Positions 10,484 to 20,124 are shown, numbered from the stretch's first letter. The stretch is 64,000 bases of DNA from Bacteroidetes bacterium HGW-Bacteroidetes-4 (GCA_002840905.1 PHDD01000001.1:1-64000); one strand, 5' to 3'. Translations and numbers: made by a program. The notes: generated by a model from the letters alone, not told the origin.

Positions 10484-11710
10484 ATGGTAATTAATCTGGT
10501 TCACACGGTACGTTATATTCTTCTGGTTTTTGTGGTAGCATCTTTGTTGTTATCCTGCTCAAAAGATGAATCCATGAAAGAACCCGATAAGCAGTTGGAG
10601 TGGATTTATTCCATTTCGGCCGATGTCGTTCAAAGCTTCTTAACTATGGCCGGACAAGCTGAAACTGCTTCGCTGATAAAATATCCGGTCGATATTTATC
10701 GTTTTGAATATCCAATGGTTTACCGTGCGCAACAAATTACCGCTTCGGGAATTATTGGCGTACCACAAACAACAACCGCCAGTTTCCCGGTTTTATGTTT
10801 CCAGCACGGTACACTGGTTACAAAAACCGAGGCGCCAAGTTTAAGTATTAATACCCCGCAAAACCTGACCATTGCCGGTCTGGCTGGAGCAGGTTATATT
10901 TTGCTAATTCCCGACTTAATTGGTTTTGGTGCTGCCGACGATTTTTTTCATCCCTATTTGGTTAAACAGAGTAATGTACAAGCTGTTGATGCTATGCTTG
11001 AAGCCGTTCGCAACCTTCCATCCGGAAGTTTTGGCAACGTTAGTGTAAACGACAGTCTTTTTTTAACCGGTTATTCTCAGGGTGGTTGGTTAACTTTGGC
11101 ACTGCTTGAGCATCTTGAACAAAACAATGCACTCCCATGGAATATAATAGCCACCGCTTGCGGAGCAGGCCCTTACAATCCGGAGTTGGTTCTCGACTAT
11201 GTGTTAAATAGCGAAACCTATTTAAAACCGTTTTTTCTTCCTTACGTGATGCTTTCGTTTATTGAAGACGGAACCATTTATGGAAATATGGACAAGTATT
11301 TTAAAGAACCCTATGCTACACGTATTCCCGTTCTTTACGACGGGATTAAAACCGGAAATGAAATTGATGCTGCACTTACCACAAATCCTCATGATTTATT
11401 CACTGCAGAAATGTTTAACTACAAAAGCAATCCCGGATTTCAAGAAATAACAGCTTCGTTTGAAAAAAACAGGGTGTTGGCCTGGAATACTGGTGCCCAC
11501 ATTCTTTTTATCCACGGCGCTAACGATGTTTATATACCTCAAATGCTTTCTGATAGTATTTATAACGATTTTATTGATGCTGGTGCTTTAAATGTGGAAT
11601 ATGAAATAATAGCCGGTGCCGATCATTACTCTGCTGCAGCTCCAACCATTGGAAAAACATTCGCATGGTTCGATAGTTTTCGCTCGCTCAGGCTTTTGGT
11701 CGAAAAATAA
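10484..11710 (+). CDS. Alpha/beta-hydrolase lipoprotein (secretory-lipase-like)
   Basis: A 408-residue exported ester hydrolase. A lipoprotein signal with lipobox LLSC ends at about residue 25. The nucleophile elbow GYSQGG places Ser198. The other triad members are probably Asp348 in HGANDVY and His381 in ADHYS. The FQHGTLV strand at about 105 would form the oxyanion region. The fold and PDLIGFGAADDFFHPY resemble secretory lipase/prolyl-oligopeptidase-like esterases. The substrate is unknown. It stands alone between the gcvT terminator and a 458-bp gene-free stretch. Confidence 0.88.
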   Translation: MVINLVHTVRYILLVFVVASLLLSCSKDESMKEPDKQLEWIYSISADVVQSFLTMAGQAETASLIKYPVDIYRFEYPMVYRAQQITASGIIGVPQTTTASFPVLCFQHGTLVTKTEAPSLSINTPQNLTIAGLAGAGYILLIPDLIGFGAADDFFHPYLVKQSNVQAVDAMLEAVRNLPSGSFGNVSVNDSLFLTGYSQGGWLTLALLEHLEQNNALPWNIIATACGAGPYNPELVLDYVLNSETYLKPFFLPYVMLSFIEDGTIYGNMDKYFKEPYATRIPVLYDGIKTGNEIDAALTTNPHDLFTAEMFNYKSNPGFQEITASFEKNRVLAWNTGAHILFIHGANDVYIPQMLSDSIYNDFIDAGALNVEYEIIAGADHYSAAAPTIGKTFAWFDSFRSLRLLVEK

Positions 11711-12168
11711 TTTACGGTTATTTCAACTAAGATTGTTTGGGGTTTCAAACCCGAAATTAATATACCATTAATCGCTGGTTTTACTAAGCGAACTACGTGA
11801 ATGTTTAAATGGAATATTTTAGAAAAAACAGATTTTGTGTTTCAATTTGAATATTTAATGACCAATATCATTATTATATAGCAATTAATATCCTACATTT
11901 GCTTTTAATATAAAACCTACTTGTAATTAACTAAATTAATTTAAAGCTTCATTTTAGTTTTTTATTTAATAAAGTGCGTTCCAATTACCTGCCATTCTGG
12001 TTTAGGAAAAATGTGCATAGCGATAGTAGAGGTGGGGGGTGTTATATAATAGGTTAAATATCCTGTTTATAGCGCTTGTTTTTTACGTAATGCCTTAAAA
12101 ATATTATAATTTAGCAATAAAATATTATTGATCTTATATTAATTTAATAGACTAAAATACAACTGATT
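11711..12168. other. Gene-free region upstream of serC
   Basis: A 458-bp AT-rich stretch with no supported ORF. A perfect TAnnTTTG box (TACATTTG) is at 11894-11901, about 268 bp before serC, but no good -33 element precedes it. If used, it would give serC a long 5' leader. A short GGG/CCC hairpin lies around 11739-11752 just after the hydrolase gene. I recognise no riboswitch. Confidence 0.4.
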
Positions 12169-13239
12169 ATGAGAAAGCACATTTTCAATGCAGGACCCTG
12201 TAAATTAGCTGATCCTTGTTTGGAAAACACTGCTAAAGCAGTATTGGAATTAAATAATTCTGGACAATCCATTTTAGAAGTTTCACACCGCAGTAAAGAT
12301 TTTCAGGCGGTTATGGACGAGGCTGTGTCCCTTTTTCGCGAAGTATTAAGTATTCCCGACAATTACCATGTATTGTTTATGGGAGGTGGGGCAAGTACTC
12401 AATTTGCCATGATTCCAATGAACTTCCTTAAAACAAAAGCTGCCTATGTAAATACCGGAACCTGGTCGAAAAAGGCCATAGACGAGGCAAAACTTTTTGG
12501 TAATGTTGAGGTAATAGCTTCATCTCAGGATAAGAATTACACCTATTATCCTAAAGGGTTTAAAATTCCTTCTGATGTAGATTATTTGCATATTACTTCG
12601 AACAATACCATCAGAGGAACCGAAATTTTTGAAGATTTGAATGCTCCCGTTCCTTTAATTGCCGATATGTCGTCCGATATTTTGAGCCGTCCGGTTGATG
12701 TTTCGAAATATGCCATGATTTATGGCGGTGCACAAAAAAATATGGGACCTGCCGGAGTAACTTTTGTAATTATCCGCAACGACATGATTGAAAAAATTGC
12801 CGACCGGGTTGTTCCTACCATGTTGCGTTATTCTACACATGTTGAAGGCGAATCGATGTACAATACCCCGCCTTGTGTAAATATTTTTGCTGTAAAAGAA
12901 ACCCTTAAGTGGGTTAAAGCAATGGGAGGAGTTAAAGCCATGGAAAAACTGGCTAAAGAACGTGCTGAGATGCTTTATGCTGAAATTGAACGCAATCCGC
13001 TATTCCGCCCAACGGTTGAAGAAGGTTCTCGTTCACGCATGAATATTCCTTTCATTTGGGCCGAAGGCAAAGAAGATTTACAGGAAAAATTCCTCGATTT
13101 TGCTAAAGTTCGCAATATTGTTGGGTTAAAAGGGCACCGTTCAGTTGGCGGATTCCGGGCATCAACTTACAATGCTTGTACCATTGATGATGTTAAAGCC
13201 CTGGTAAAATGTATGCAGGATTTTGAAAAAGAAGTTTAA
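12169..13239 (+). CDS. serC: Phosphoserine aminotransferase
   Basis: A 356-residue PLP enzyme that converts 3-phosphohydroxypyruvate and glutamate to phosphoserine in serine synthesis (and the analogous step of pyridoxal phosphate synthesis). The start [13 protein letters not shown], the phosphate-binding GGGASTQF, and [12 protein letters not shown] with PLP lysine Lys190 are classical. It is the first gene of the serC-serA-DUF1015 block, 48 bp before serA, probably co-transcribed with it. Confidence 0.97.
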   Translation: MRKHIFNAGPCKLADPCLENTAKAVLELNNSGQSILEVSHRSKDFQAVMDEAVSLFREVLSIPDNYHVLFMGGGASTQFAMIPMNFLKTKAAYVNTGTWSKKAIDEAKLFGNVEVIASSQDKNYTYYPKGFKIPSDVDYLHITSNNTIRGTEIFEDLNAPVPLIADMSSDILSRPVDVSKYAMIYGGAQKNMGPAGVTFVIIRNDMIEKIADRVVPTMLRYSTHVEGESMYNTPPCVNIFAVKETLKWVKAMGGVKAMEKLAKERAEMLYAEIERNPLFRPTVEEGSRSRMNIPFIWAEGKEDLQEKFLDFAKVRNIVGLKGHRSVGGFRASTYNACTIDDVKALVKCMQDFEKEV

Positions 13240-13287
13240 CCGGTAACTATTTATAACGAAGTAATAGTAATCCGAAAATAATTTATC

Positions 13288-14211
13288 ATGAAAACAATTT
13301 TAATAGCAACCGACAAACCTTTTGCTGCCGAAGCTGTAGCACAGATGAAAGCTACTGCCCAGGAAAAGGATTACACGGTGGAATTATTTGAAAAATATGC
13401 AACACAAGCCGATTTGGTTAATGCAGTTGCAGAATGCGATGCTATGGTTATTCGCAGCGACAAAGCGACCAAAGAAGTAATTGAAGCTGCAAAAAACTTG
13501 AAAATTATAGTAAGAGCCGGTGCCGGATACGATAACATTGATTTGGAAGCCGCTAAAGCCAATGGAGTTGTGGCAATGAATACACCGGGTCAAAACTCCA
13601 ATGCCGTGGCTGAACTGGTTTTTGGAATGATGGTTTATCAGGCACGCAATGGTTTCGATGGTAAATCGGGAACCGAATTGCGAAACAAAAACCTGGGAAT
13701 TCATGCCTACGGAAATGTGGGTAAATACGTAGCTATGATTGCCAAAGGATTTGGAATGACTGTTTATGCATTCGATCCTTTTGTTGATGAATCAGCCATT
13801 AAAGCCGACGGAGTAATTCCTGTTGCTTCTATCGAAGAGTTGTACCAAACCTGTCAATACGTGTCGTTGCATATTCCGGCCAACGAAAAAACCAAAAAAT
13901 CAATCAATTACGATTTGCTTAATAAAATGCCAATGGGTGCTGTCTTGGTTAACACGGCCCGCAAAGAGGTTATTGATGAAGATGGTTTGCTAAAAATGAT
14001 GGATTCTCGTTCCGACTTTAGTTACCTGTCGGATATTGCGCCCGATTGCGCCCACGTTTTTGCTGAAAAATACAGCGGCCGGTTCTTTTTTACTCCTAAA
14101 AAAATGGGAGCTCAAACCGAAGAGGCCAATGTAAACGCAGGAATTACTGCTGTTAAACAAATTATAGCCTTTTTTGAAAATGGCGACGAAACCTTTAGGG
14201 TGAACAAATAA
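13288..14211 (+). CDS. serA: D-3-phosphoglycerate dehydrogenase, short lysine-type
   Basis: A 307-residue NAD-dependent dehydrogenase catalysing the first committed step of serine synthesis. It has the 2-hydroxyacid dehydrogenase fold with substrate-binding VRAGAGYDNID and catalytic-Arg region NTARKEVIDE. It lacks the C-terminal ACT and intervening domains, so classical serine feedback through ACT is not expected. The usual catalytic His of PHxGxxT is replaced by Lys272 in TPKKMGAQT, and the nucleotide-binding loop reads AYGNVG with Ala in place of the first Gly. As I recall, such lysine-type enzymes are known from Bacteroidales and Entamoeba. Its position after serC supports the function. 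Confidence 0.93.
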   Translation: MKTILIATDKPFAAEAVAQMKATAQEKDYTVELFEKYATQADLVNAVAECDAMVIRSDKATKEVIEAAKNLKIIVRAGAGYDNIDLEAAKANGVVAMNTPGQNSNAVAELVFGMMVYQARNGFDGKSGTELRNKNLGIHAYGNVGKYVAMIAKGFGMTVYAFDPFVDESAIKADGVIPVASIEELYQTCQYVSLHIPANEKTKKSINYDLLNKMPMGAVLVNTARKEVIDEDGLLKMMDSRSDFSYLSDIAPDCAHVFAEKYSGRFFFTPKKMGAQTEEANVNAGITAVKQIIAFFENGDETFRVNK

Positions 14212-14235
14212 ACTAAAGGCTTTTTACTGGTATTT

Positions 14236-14267
14236 AACCCCGGGTTATTGCTTCCCGGGGTTTTTTG
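14236..14267 (+). terminator. Intrinsic terminator between serA and DUF1015 gene
   Basis: AACCCCGGG (14236-14244), a 9-nt loop and CCCGGGGTT (14254-14262) are followed by T6. This very stable GC stem suggests the DUF1015 gene is transcribed mostly from its own promoter. Confidence 0.8.
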
Positions 14268-14378
14268 TTTTAAGCAAGTTGTTAAATAACAGTTGAACTT
14301 ATTTAAGGAATTTTAGCTTAACACCTATCTTCGCATCGAGCTAAATAAAGCTAAAACTATTCACTAAATCTAAGTATC

Positions 14379-15626
14379 ATGGCAATAATAAAACCATTTA
14401 AAGGGATTCGTCCCCCAAAAGAAATTGCAAGCACGTTGGCTTGTCTTCCGTACGATGTTATGAACTCCGACGAAGCGGCTCAAATGGCCGAAGGTAAACC
14501 CGAATCGCTACTTCATATTACTAAAGCTGAAATTGATTGTGAACCGGGGATTGATGTGCATTCTGAAACGGTGTACAAAAAGGCAGTCAGTAATTTTCAG
14601 TTATTTAAACAAAAAGGCTGGTTAAAACAGGAAACTGAAGCCAAATACTACATTTACGCGCAAACCATGGATGGTCGCACGCAATATGGCATTGTTGGGG
14701 CTGCTGCCTGCAACGATTACCATCAGGGAGTCATTAAAAAACACGAATTAACGCGTCCCGATAAAGAGGAAGATCGCATGGTGCTTACCCGCTACTTAAA
14801 TGCCAATATTGAACCGGTATTTTTTTCGTACAAAGCAGTTCCTGAGATTGATGCCATTGTTGAAAACATAGTTAAAAACGAGGAGGCTGAATACGATTTT
14901 GTTGCTGAAGATGGTTTTGGTCACCATTTATGGCCGGTTAACGATGCGGATACCAACAGGAAGCTGGAAACCTTGTTTGCTACCAAAGTTCCGTTTACTT
15001 ATGTTGCCGACGGACACCACCGCACGGCCGCTGCAGCCCGTATTGGACTGGAAAAGAAAGCCCAGAACCCAAACCACAACGGTAGTGAAGCCTACAACTT
15101 TTTTATGGCAGTACATTTTCCCGATAATCAGCTAAAAATAATCGATTACAACCGCGTGGTAAAAGATTTAAATGGCTTATCTGTAACTGAATTTTTGGAA
15201 AAACTAAAACAGGTTTTCAATGTGGAAGATAAAGGCACTGCTATTTACCATCCGGAAAAACTGCATGAGTTCAGCATGTACCTTTCAGGAAAATGGTTTA
15301 AATTATCGGCGAAAGCAGGTACTTACAACGACAACGATCCGCTCGAAGTACTTGATGTTAACATTTTATCGAAACATGTGCTCGATAATTTACTTGGAGT
15401 TAAAGACCTGAGAACCACTACACGTGTTGAGTTTGTAGGGGGAATACGTGGACTCGGTGAGTTGGTTAAGCGGGTCGACAGTGGAGAAATGAAAGTGGCT
15501 TTTGCCCTTTATCCGGTAAGTATGAAACAATTAATTGATATTGCCGATTCAGGAAATATAATGCCTCCGAAAACCACCTGGTTCGAACCCAAGTTGCGTT
15601 CGGGACTGGTAATTCACGAGTTGTAA
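14379..15626 (+). CDS. DUF1015 family protein, possible free-serine kinase
   Basis: A 415-residue cytoplasmic protein. Its start, AIIKPFKGIRPPKE, the KKHELTRPDKEEDR segment and the YVADGHHRTAAA motif (about residue 210) are hallmarks of DUF1015, a ParB/SerK-like fold. From memory, some DUF1015 members have been reported as ATP-dependent free-serine kinases, which fits placement beside serC and serA; I cannot verify this here. The family typically sits next to serA in Bacteroidota. A possible imperfect -7 box (TATCTTCG) lies at 14325-14332. Confidence 0.85.
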   Translation: MAIIKPFKGIRPPKEIASTLACLPYDVMNSDEAAQMAEGKPESLLHITKAEIDCEPGIDVHSETVYKKAVSNFQLFKQKGWLKQETEAKYYIYAQTMDGRTQYGIVGAAACNDYHQGVIKKHELTRPDKEEDRMVLTRYLNANIEPVFFSYKAVPEIDAIVENIVKNEEAEYDFVAEDGFGHHLWPVNDADTNRKLETLFATKVPFTYVADGHHRTAAAARIGLEKKAQNPNHNGSEAYNFFMAVHFPDNQLKIIDYNRVVKDLNGLSVTEFLEKLKQVFNVEDKGTAIYHPEKLHEFSMYLSGKWFKLSAKAGTYNDNDPLEVLDVNILSKHVLDNLLGVKDLRTTTRVEFVGGIRGLGELVKRVDSGEMKVAFALYPVSMKQLIDIADSGNIMPPKTTWFEPKLRSGLVIHEL

Positions 15627-15640
15627 AAAAAATATTCTTT

Positions 15641-15727
15641 AGCTGTCTGAAAATCCTGTTTGTGCTGATCAACTTCATATAAAATGAAGAAAAACAGGCA
15701 ACGGGTTTTTCACGACAGCTTTTTTTG
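15641..15727 (+). terminator. Nested three-stem 3' structure with T run
   Basis: Three arms nest inside each other: AGCTGTC (15641-15647)/GACAGCT (15714-15720), CCTGTTT (15655-15661)/AAACAGG (15692-15698) and CTTCAT (15673-15678)/ATGAAG (15684-15689). The outer stem is followed by T6. It acts as the terminator of the DUF1015 gene and is unusually large for that role. Confidence 0.65.
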
Positions 15728-15840
15728 CTTTAAAATGAATAATTTGGAGAATTTTCAGACGTTCTCGAAAAACTTAGGTGATTGTTTGACTAAAAAATAC
15801 TAATCTTGTACCTTGTTAATTTTAACACTTTAAACGCATA

Positions 15841-16908
15841 ATGGTACTCTTAATTTTCTATTTGCTACTTGCTTTAATCGTTTCCTTTCTTTGTTCCATT
15901 ATGGAATCGGTTTTGTTATCAACACCACAACCCTATTTAATGGTTGAGCAGGAAAAAGGCAGTAGTTGGGCTAAATATTTTATACAGTTAAAGAACAATA
16001 TCGACAAGCCTTTGTCGGCAATTTTATCGCTCAATACCATTGCTCATACCATTGGTGCTGCGGGTGTAGGAGCACAGGCTATTAAGGTTTTTGGTGAGGC
16101 TTATTTCGGACTGGTTTCCATTATGCTTACCATTTTAATACTGGTTATTACTGAAATTATTCCCAAAACCATTGGTGCCCGCTATTGGAGGAGCTTAACC
16201 AAAATTACCACCTACATTATCAGGGGAATGATTACGTTTACCTATCCATTGGTAATTATGTCGGCCTTTGTTACCAAAGCTTTTTCTCAAAGCGCTGGTG
16301 AGCAATCAACCAGCAGGGAAGAAATTTCGGCTTTAGCCAGTATTGGTGCCACCGAAGGTGTTTTTACAGAAAAAGAACACCGCATTATTCAAAATCTGCT
16401 TCGTTTAAAAAATGTAAAAGTTACCGAAATTATGACCCCAAGGGTTGTGGTAGCGGTTGCCGATGAGAATTTGCTGTTAAAAGATTTTTTGAAAAATAAA
16501 GATTACCTGAAGTATTCCCGGATTCCGGTTTATGCGCATAACGATGAAAATATTACCGGATATGTTTTTAGGCAAACGGTTTTTGAAAAATTAGCCGAAG
16601 ATATGCACGATATGCATCTGAAAGAGATAAAAAGGGAAATTGTGGTGGTACCAAATTCCATTGTGTTGTTTAGTCTTTGGGAAAAACTTCTCGAGAAAAA
16701 GGAACACATTGCCATTATTGTTGATGAATACGGTGGAATGGATGGTGTTGTAACCATGGAAGATGTGATTGAAACCCTGCTGGGCCTCGAAATTATCGAT
16801 GAAAAAGACACCATTACCGACATGCAAAAATACGCCCGCGAACGCTGGAAAACCCGTCAGGCAAAATACAGCATACTGGCTCAATTGGATGAGGAAAAAG
16901 CAGATTGA
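15841..16908 (+). CDS. CNNM/CorC-type membrane protein (DUF21 plus CBS pair)
   Basis: A 355-residue inner-membrane protein. The N-terminal DUF21 domain has four hydrophobic segments (about 2-22, 60-80, 88-108, 130-152) including the conserved TEIIPKTIGA. A linker with EKEHRIIQNLLRLKN follows, then a CBS pair (about 200-315) with VTEIMTPR and DEYGGMDGVVTMEDVIE. The family is linked to magnesium or cobalt efflux. The usual CorC/HlyC C-terminal domain is missing; the protein ends about 40 residues after the second CBS. It is convergent with the LOG gene. Confidence 0.9.
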   Translation: MVLLIFYLLLALIVSFLCSIMESVLLSTPQPYLMVEQEKGSSWAKYFIQLKNNIDKPLSAILSLNTIAHTIGAAGVGAQAIKVFGEAYFGLVSIMLTILILVITEIIPKTIGARYWRSLTKITTYIIRGMITFTYPLVIMSAFVTKAFSQSAGEQSTSREEISALASIGATEGVFTEKEHRIIQNLLRLKNVKVTEIMTPRVVVAVADENLLLKDFLKNKDYLKYSRIPVYAHNDENITGYVFRQTVFEKLAEDMHDMHLKEIKREIVVVPNSIVLFSLWEKLLEKKEHIAIIVDEYGGMDGVVTMEDVIETLLGLEIIDEKDTITDMQKYARERWKTRQAKYSILAQLDEEKAD

Positions 16909-16960
16909 CCAACTGTTTTTATTATTCAGGGGTTGGTTTGTAAAACAGACTAAGCTTTTT

Positions 16961-17566
16961 TTAAGGTTTATTAAAATGTCCGTTGGCAAGCCTTATATTT
17001 TCAATCCATTTTTCAATAACCGGAGCCTGGTAGTTTTCCAGGGCAATTAAAGCTTCCTTTGGACTATCAACAAATTGTGCAATTCCTGCATGAGGTTCCA
17101 GTAACATTTCCGCCTGAACCATTTGATTAAGGTGTAATTTTAAATGTTCGTAGAATCCATTGGTATTTATAAGAACCATAGGTTTTTGGTGCAATCCGAG
17201 TTGTCCGGCGGTTAACACTTCAAAAAGTTCTTCAAGTGTTCCAAATCCGCCGGGTAAAGTAATAAAAGCATCGGCCAGTTCTGCCATTTTAGCTTTGCGT
17301 TCCTGCATGGTATCAACCAGAATCAATTCACTCAATCCGGGTTGGGTTAAATGTTTTTGTGCTAAAAAATGAGTAATAACTCCAATGGCTTTTCCTCCGT
17401 GTTCAAGTGTCGATTCGGCAACAGCCCGCATTAAACCAACATTTGCACCGCCATACACCAGCGTTATTTTTCGTTCAGCCAGCATGCGACCCAATTCCTG
17501 AGCTACATCAATATATTCGTTCTTATTCCCTAAATTCGAGCTGCAAAATACACAAATCCTTTCCAT
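16961..17566 (-). CDS. LOG family protein (TIGR00730 type)
   Basis: A 201-residue Rossmann-like protein of the lysine-decarboxylase-like/LOG family. The nucleotide-binding PGGFGTLEE is at residues 105-113, preceded by VYGGANVGLM near 38-47 and RKAKM about residue 90. LOG enzymes hydrolyse nucleoside 5'-monophosphates such as cytokinin ribotides to base and ribose 5-phosphate; the bacterial substrate here is not known. It is convergent with the CNNM gene and stands alone. Confidence 0.92.
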   Translation of the reverse strand: MERICVFCSSNLGNKNEYIDVAQELGRMLAERKITLVYGGANVGLMRAVAESTLEHGGKAIGVITHFLAQKHLTQPGLSELILVDTMQERKAKMAELADAFITLPGGFGTLEELFEVLTAGQLGLHQKPMVLINTNGFYEHLKLHLNQMVQAEMLLEPHAGIAQFVDSPKEALIALENYQAPVIEKWIENIRLANGHFNKP

Positions 17567-17727
17567 GCTAATTTTTTAAATTTTGCGCAAAATAATAAAT
17601 TCAAACAGAAAGCAACCTAAACTGTTAATACAAAATCAAGGTTTTTGGTTTCGAATACAAATCATAAATGTAATGGAGTCATATACTCCAAACGCTGTGT
17701 ATAAATTTTAAAAATCGATTTTTATTG

Positions 17728-17735
17728 TAACTTTG
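17728..17735 (+). promoter_or_regulatory. Bacteroidetes -7 box upstream of S41 protease
   Basis: TAACTTTG matches TAnnTTTG exactly. A TTTT at 17706-17709, 18 bp upstream, is a plausible -33 element. The start codon is 67 bp downstream of the box. Confidence 0.55.
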
Positions 17736-17802
17736 GAATCCGGTCAACAACTTTTATTTACGGCATTACTTTTGAATGTCTCAAAATTAATCCCAAAAAC
17801 AA

Positions 17803-19437
17803 ATGGTAAACATGATGAACAGAAAAATTATTGTATCTACGCTGCTTTTGTTATTTACATTCCATATAAATTCCTACAGCCAGCTTTTTAACGACGAAGT
17901 GTATAAATTCTCGAAAGTGCTCGGTTACATTGAGGCCTTTTATGTTGATTCGGTTAATAAGGAGAAATTGGTTGAATCAGCTGTGGTTGAAATGCTCAAG
18001 GAACTCGATCCACATTCGGTTTATATCTCAAAGGAAGAAGTTCAGCGAATGAACGAGCCTTTACAGGGGAGTTTTGAAGGAATTGGAATCCAGTTTAATA
18101 TTTTGTACGATACCCTGATGGTGGTTTCTCCCATTTCAGGCGGGCCGTCTGAAAAAGTTGGAATTCTGGCCGGCGATCGCATTGTTAGCATCGATGGCGA
18201 AAATGTAGCCGGTGTAAAAATTACCAACGAAATGGTGTTTGATAGGCTGCGTGGTAAAAAAGGAACTAAAGTGGTAGTTGCCATCAAGCGTCGTGGCGAA
18301 AAGGATTTGCTCGATTTTGAAATTATCCGCGACAAAATTCCCATTTACAGTCTCGATGCAGCCTATATGGTGAGCAAAAAAGATAAAGTAGGTTATATTA
18401 AACTGAACCGTTTTGCGGCTACTACCATGCAGGAGTATCGCGAAGCCGTGGCCAAACTGCGAAAAGAAGGGGCTGAGCATTTAATTCTCGATTTGACCGA
18501 TAATGGCGGTGGTTATCTGAATATGGCTGAGGAGTTGGCTGACGAGTTTCTGAAAAACGGTCAGTTAATTGTTTATACCGAAGGTTTAAAAAGCGAACGC
18601 AGCGAAACCAAAGCTACAAAAATCGGAAGTTTTGAAACCGGGAAAGTAGTCGTTATGATTGATGAAGGTTCGGCGTCGGCCAGTGAGATAGTTGCCGGAG
18701 CTGTGCAGGACTGGGATCGCGGTGTTTTGGTCGGTCGTCGTTCGTTTGGTAAAGGACTGGTTCAGCGTCCGCTGCCCTTGCCCGACGGTTCCATGATGCG
18801 ATTGACGATTGCCCGCTATTATACCCCAACAGGGCGACTTATTCAAAAATCGTACGAAAAGGGAACCGACAATTACCATCACGATTTGATTAACCGATAC
18901 AATCATGGTGAGTTATCGAATGCCGATTCTATACAATTTCCTGAATCATTAAAATATGCCACACTTGAGAAGAAAAGGGTTGTTTACGGCGGTGGTGGCA
19001 TTATGCCCGATATTTTTGTGCCCATCGACACTACAGGCTATTCCGATTATTACCGCGACCTAATCCGCAAAGGAATTATCAATCGATACATATTGAATTA
19101 TATGGATAAAAACCGAGCTGAGTTGGAACGAAATTATAAAAACCATAAAAAGCATGGTGATTTTGAATATTTTATCGAAAATTTTGACATCGACGAAGCT
19201 TTTTTGAAAGACTTTATAGCTTTTGCTGATAACGAAAAACTTTCGTTCGACGAAGAAGGTTATAATAAGAGTTTCGCAAGTTTAAAAGCCAACCTAAAAG
19301 CCTTAATAGCCCGCGATTTATGGGGTACAAGCGAGTTTTATGAAGTTGTAAATGTGATCGATCCTATTTATAACGAAGCGGTAAAGGTTATGCTTGACGA
19401 TAATAGTTATTATTCGAAATTGAATGCGGTCAATTAA
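17803..19437 (+). CDS. S41 family C-terminal processing protease
   Basis: A 544-residue exported serine protease of the CtpA/Prc family that trims or degrades envelope proteins from their C-termini. It has a signal peptide (about residues 1-27), a PDZ domain (about 85-165, with GGPSEKVGILAGDRI), and the S41 core with Ser292 in GSASASE, Lys317 in FGKGLVQ and Gln321, spaced as in the known Ser/Lys dyad enzymes. A C-terminal helical extension of about 150 residues follows the core. It is transcribed alone, with a terminator just downstream. Confidence 0.95.
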   Translation: MVNMMNRKIIVSTLLLLFTFHINSYSQLFNDEVYKFSKVLGYIEAFYVDSVNKEKLVESAVVEMLKELDPHSVYISKEEVQRMNEPLQGSFEGIGIQFNILYDTLMVVSPISGGPSEKVGILAGDRIVSIDGENVAGVKITNEMVFDRLRGKKGTKVVVAIKRRGEKDLLDFEIIRDKIPIYSLDAAYMVSKKDKVGYIKLNRFAATTMQEYREAVAKLRKEGAEHLILDLTDNGGGYLNMAEELADEFLKNGQLIVYTEGLKSERSETKATKIGSFETGKVVVMIDEGSASASEIVAGAVQDWDRGVLVGRRSFGKGLVQRPLPLPDGSMMRLTIARYYTPTGRLIQKSYEKGTDNYHHDLINRYNHGELSNADSIQFPESLKYATLEKKRVVYGGGGIMPDIFVPIDTTGYSDYYRDLIRKGIINRYILNYMDKNRAELERNYKNHKKHGDFEYFIENFDIDEAFLKDFIAFADNEKLSFDEEGYNKSFASLKANLKALIARDLWGTSEFYEVVNVIDPIYNEAVKVMLDDNSYYSKLNAVN

Positions 19438-19455
19438 TCTTTATTAATCAAAAAA

Positions 19456-19500
19456 AAAATGCCGGAAATAGAGAAATAAGCTATTTTTGGCATTTTTGTT
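19456..19500 (+). terminator. Intrinsic terminator after S41 protease
   Basis: AAAATGCC (19456-19463) and GGCATTTTT (19489-19497) form the outer stem and AAATAG/CTATTT an inner stem, ending in a T run directly upstream of pnuC. Confidence 0.65.
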
Positions 19501-19506
19501 TTATCT

Positions 19507-20124
19507 ATGGAACCTATATTTACTTGGTTTTACAACCATTGGATTGAAAACTTAGCTGTAGTTACAGGGTTAATCTACATTATTCTTTCAGTAAAACAAC
19601 ACCTCGGATGCTGGCCTTTTGGTATTATCTCATCGGTTTTGTACCTGTATGTTTTTTTTGTGGCAAAAATTTATGCCGATATGTTTTTACAGCTTTATTA
19701 TATTTTAATGGGCGTATATGGTTGGATTCACTGGGCAAGAATAGACAGCGCTTCGTCAGAAAAAAAGGAGTTGCCGGTGACAAAACTCAAGTTAAGACAA
19801 GGTATGTTGTTGCTGATGCTAACTTTACTTTTATGGCTATTAATAGCTAAGTTACTGATGCGTTTTACCGATTCTCCCGTTCCCTGGATTGATGCCTTTA
19901 CAACGGCTTTCAGTTTTACTGCCACTTATATGTTGGCGCGAAAAATATTAGAGCATTGGATAATCTGGGTGGTAGTCGATTTTATTTCGGTAGCCCTTTA
20001 CTTTTACAGGGGATTGTATTCCAGCATCGTTTTATTTTTAATTTACACCATACTGGCTGTATTGGGTTATAAAGAGTGGAAAAAACAATGGACAAAAGAA
20101 AATTCAGGTATCCTTATATCGTAA
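19507..20124 (+). CDS. pnuC: Nicotinamide riboside transporter, PnuC family
   Basis: A 205-residue inner-membrane protein with about seven hydrophobic helices. QHLGCWPFGIISSVLYLYVF and YILMGVYGWIHW are typical of PnuC, a facilitator for nicotinamide riboside uptake driven by trapping through phosphorylation. The next gene encodes the matching NadR-type kinase and overlaps it by 37-49 bp, so uptake and trapping are translationally linked. Confidence 0.93.
   Translation: MEPIFTWFYNHWIENLAVVTGLIYIILSVKQHLGCWPFGIISSVLYLYVFFVAKIYADMFLQLYYILMGVYGWIHWARIDSASSEKKELPVTKLKLRQGMLLLMLTLLLWLLIAKLLMRFTDSPVPWIDAFTTAFSFTATYMLARKILEHWIIWVVVDFISVALYFYRGLYSSIVLFLIYTILAVLGYKEWKKQWTKENSGILIS

Noticed and set aside
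11739..11752. Hairpin after the hydrolase as terminator
   Set aside because: The loop is too short for a stable stem and no T run follows.
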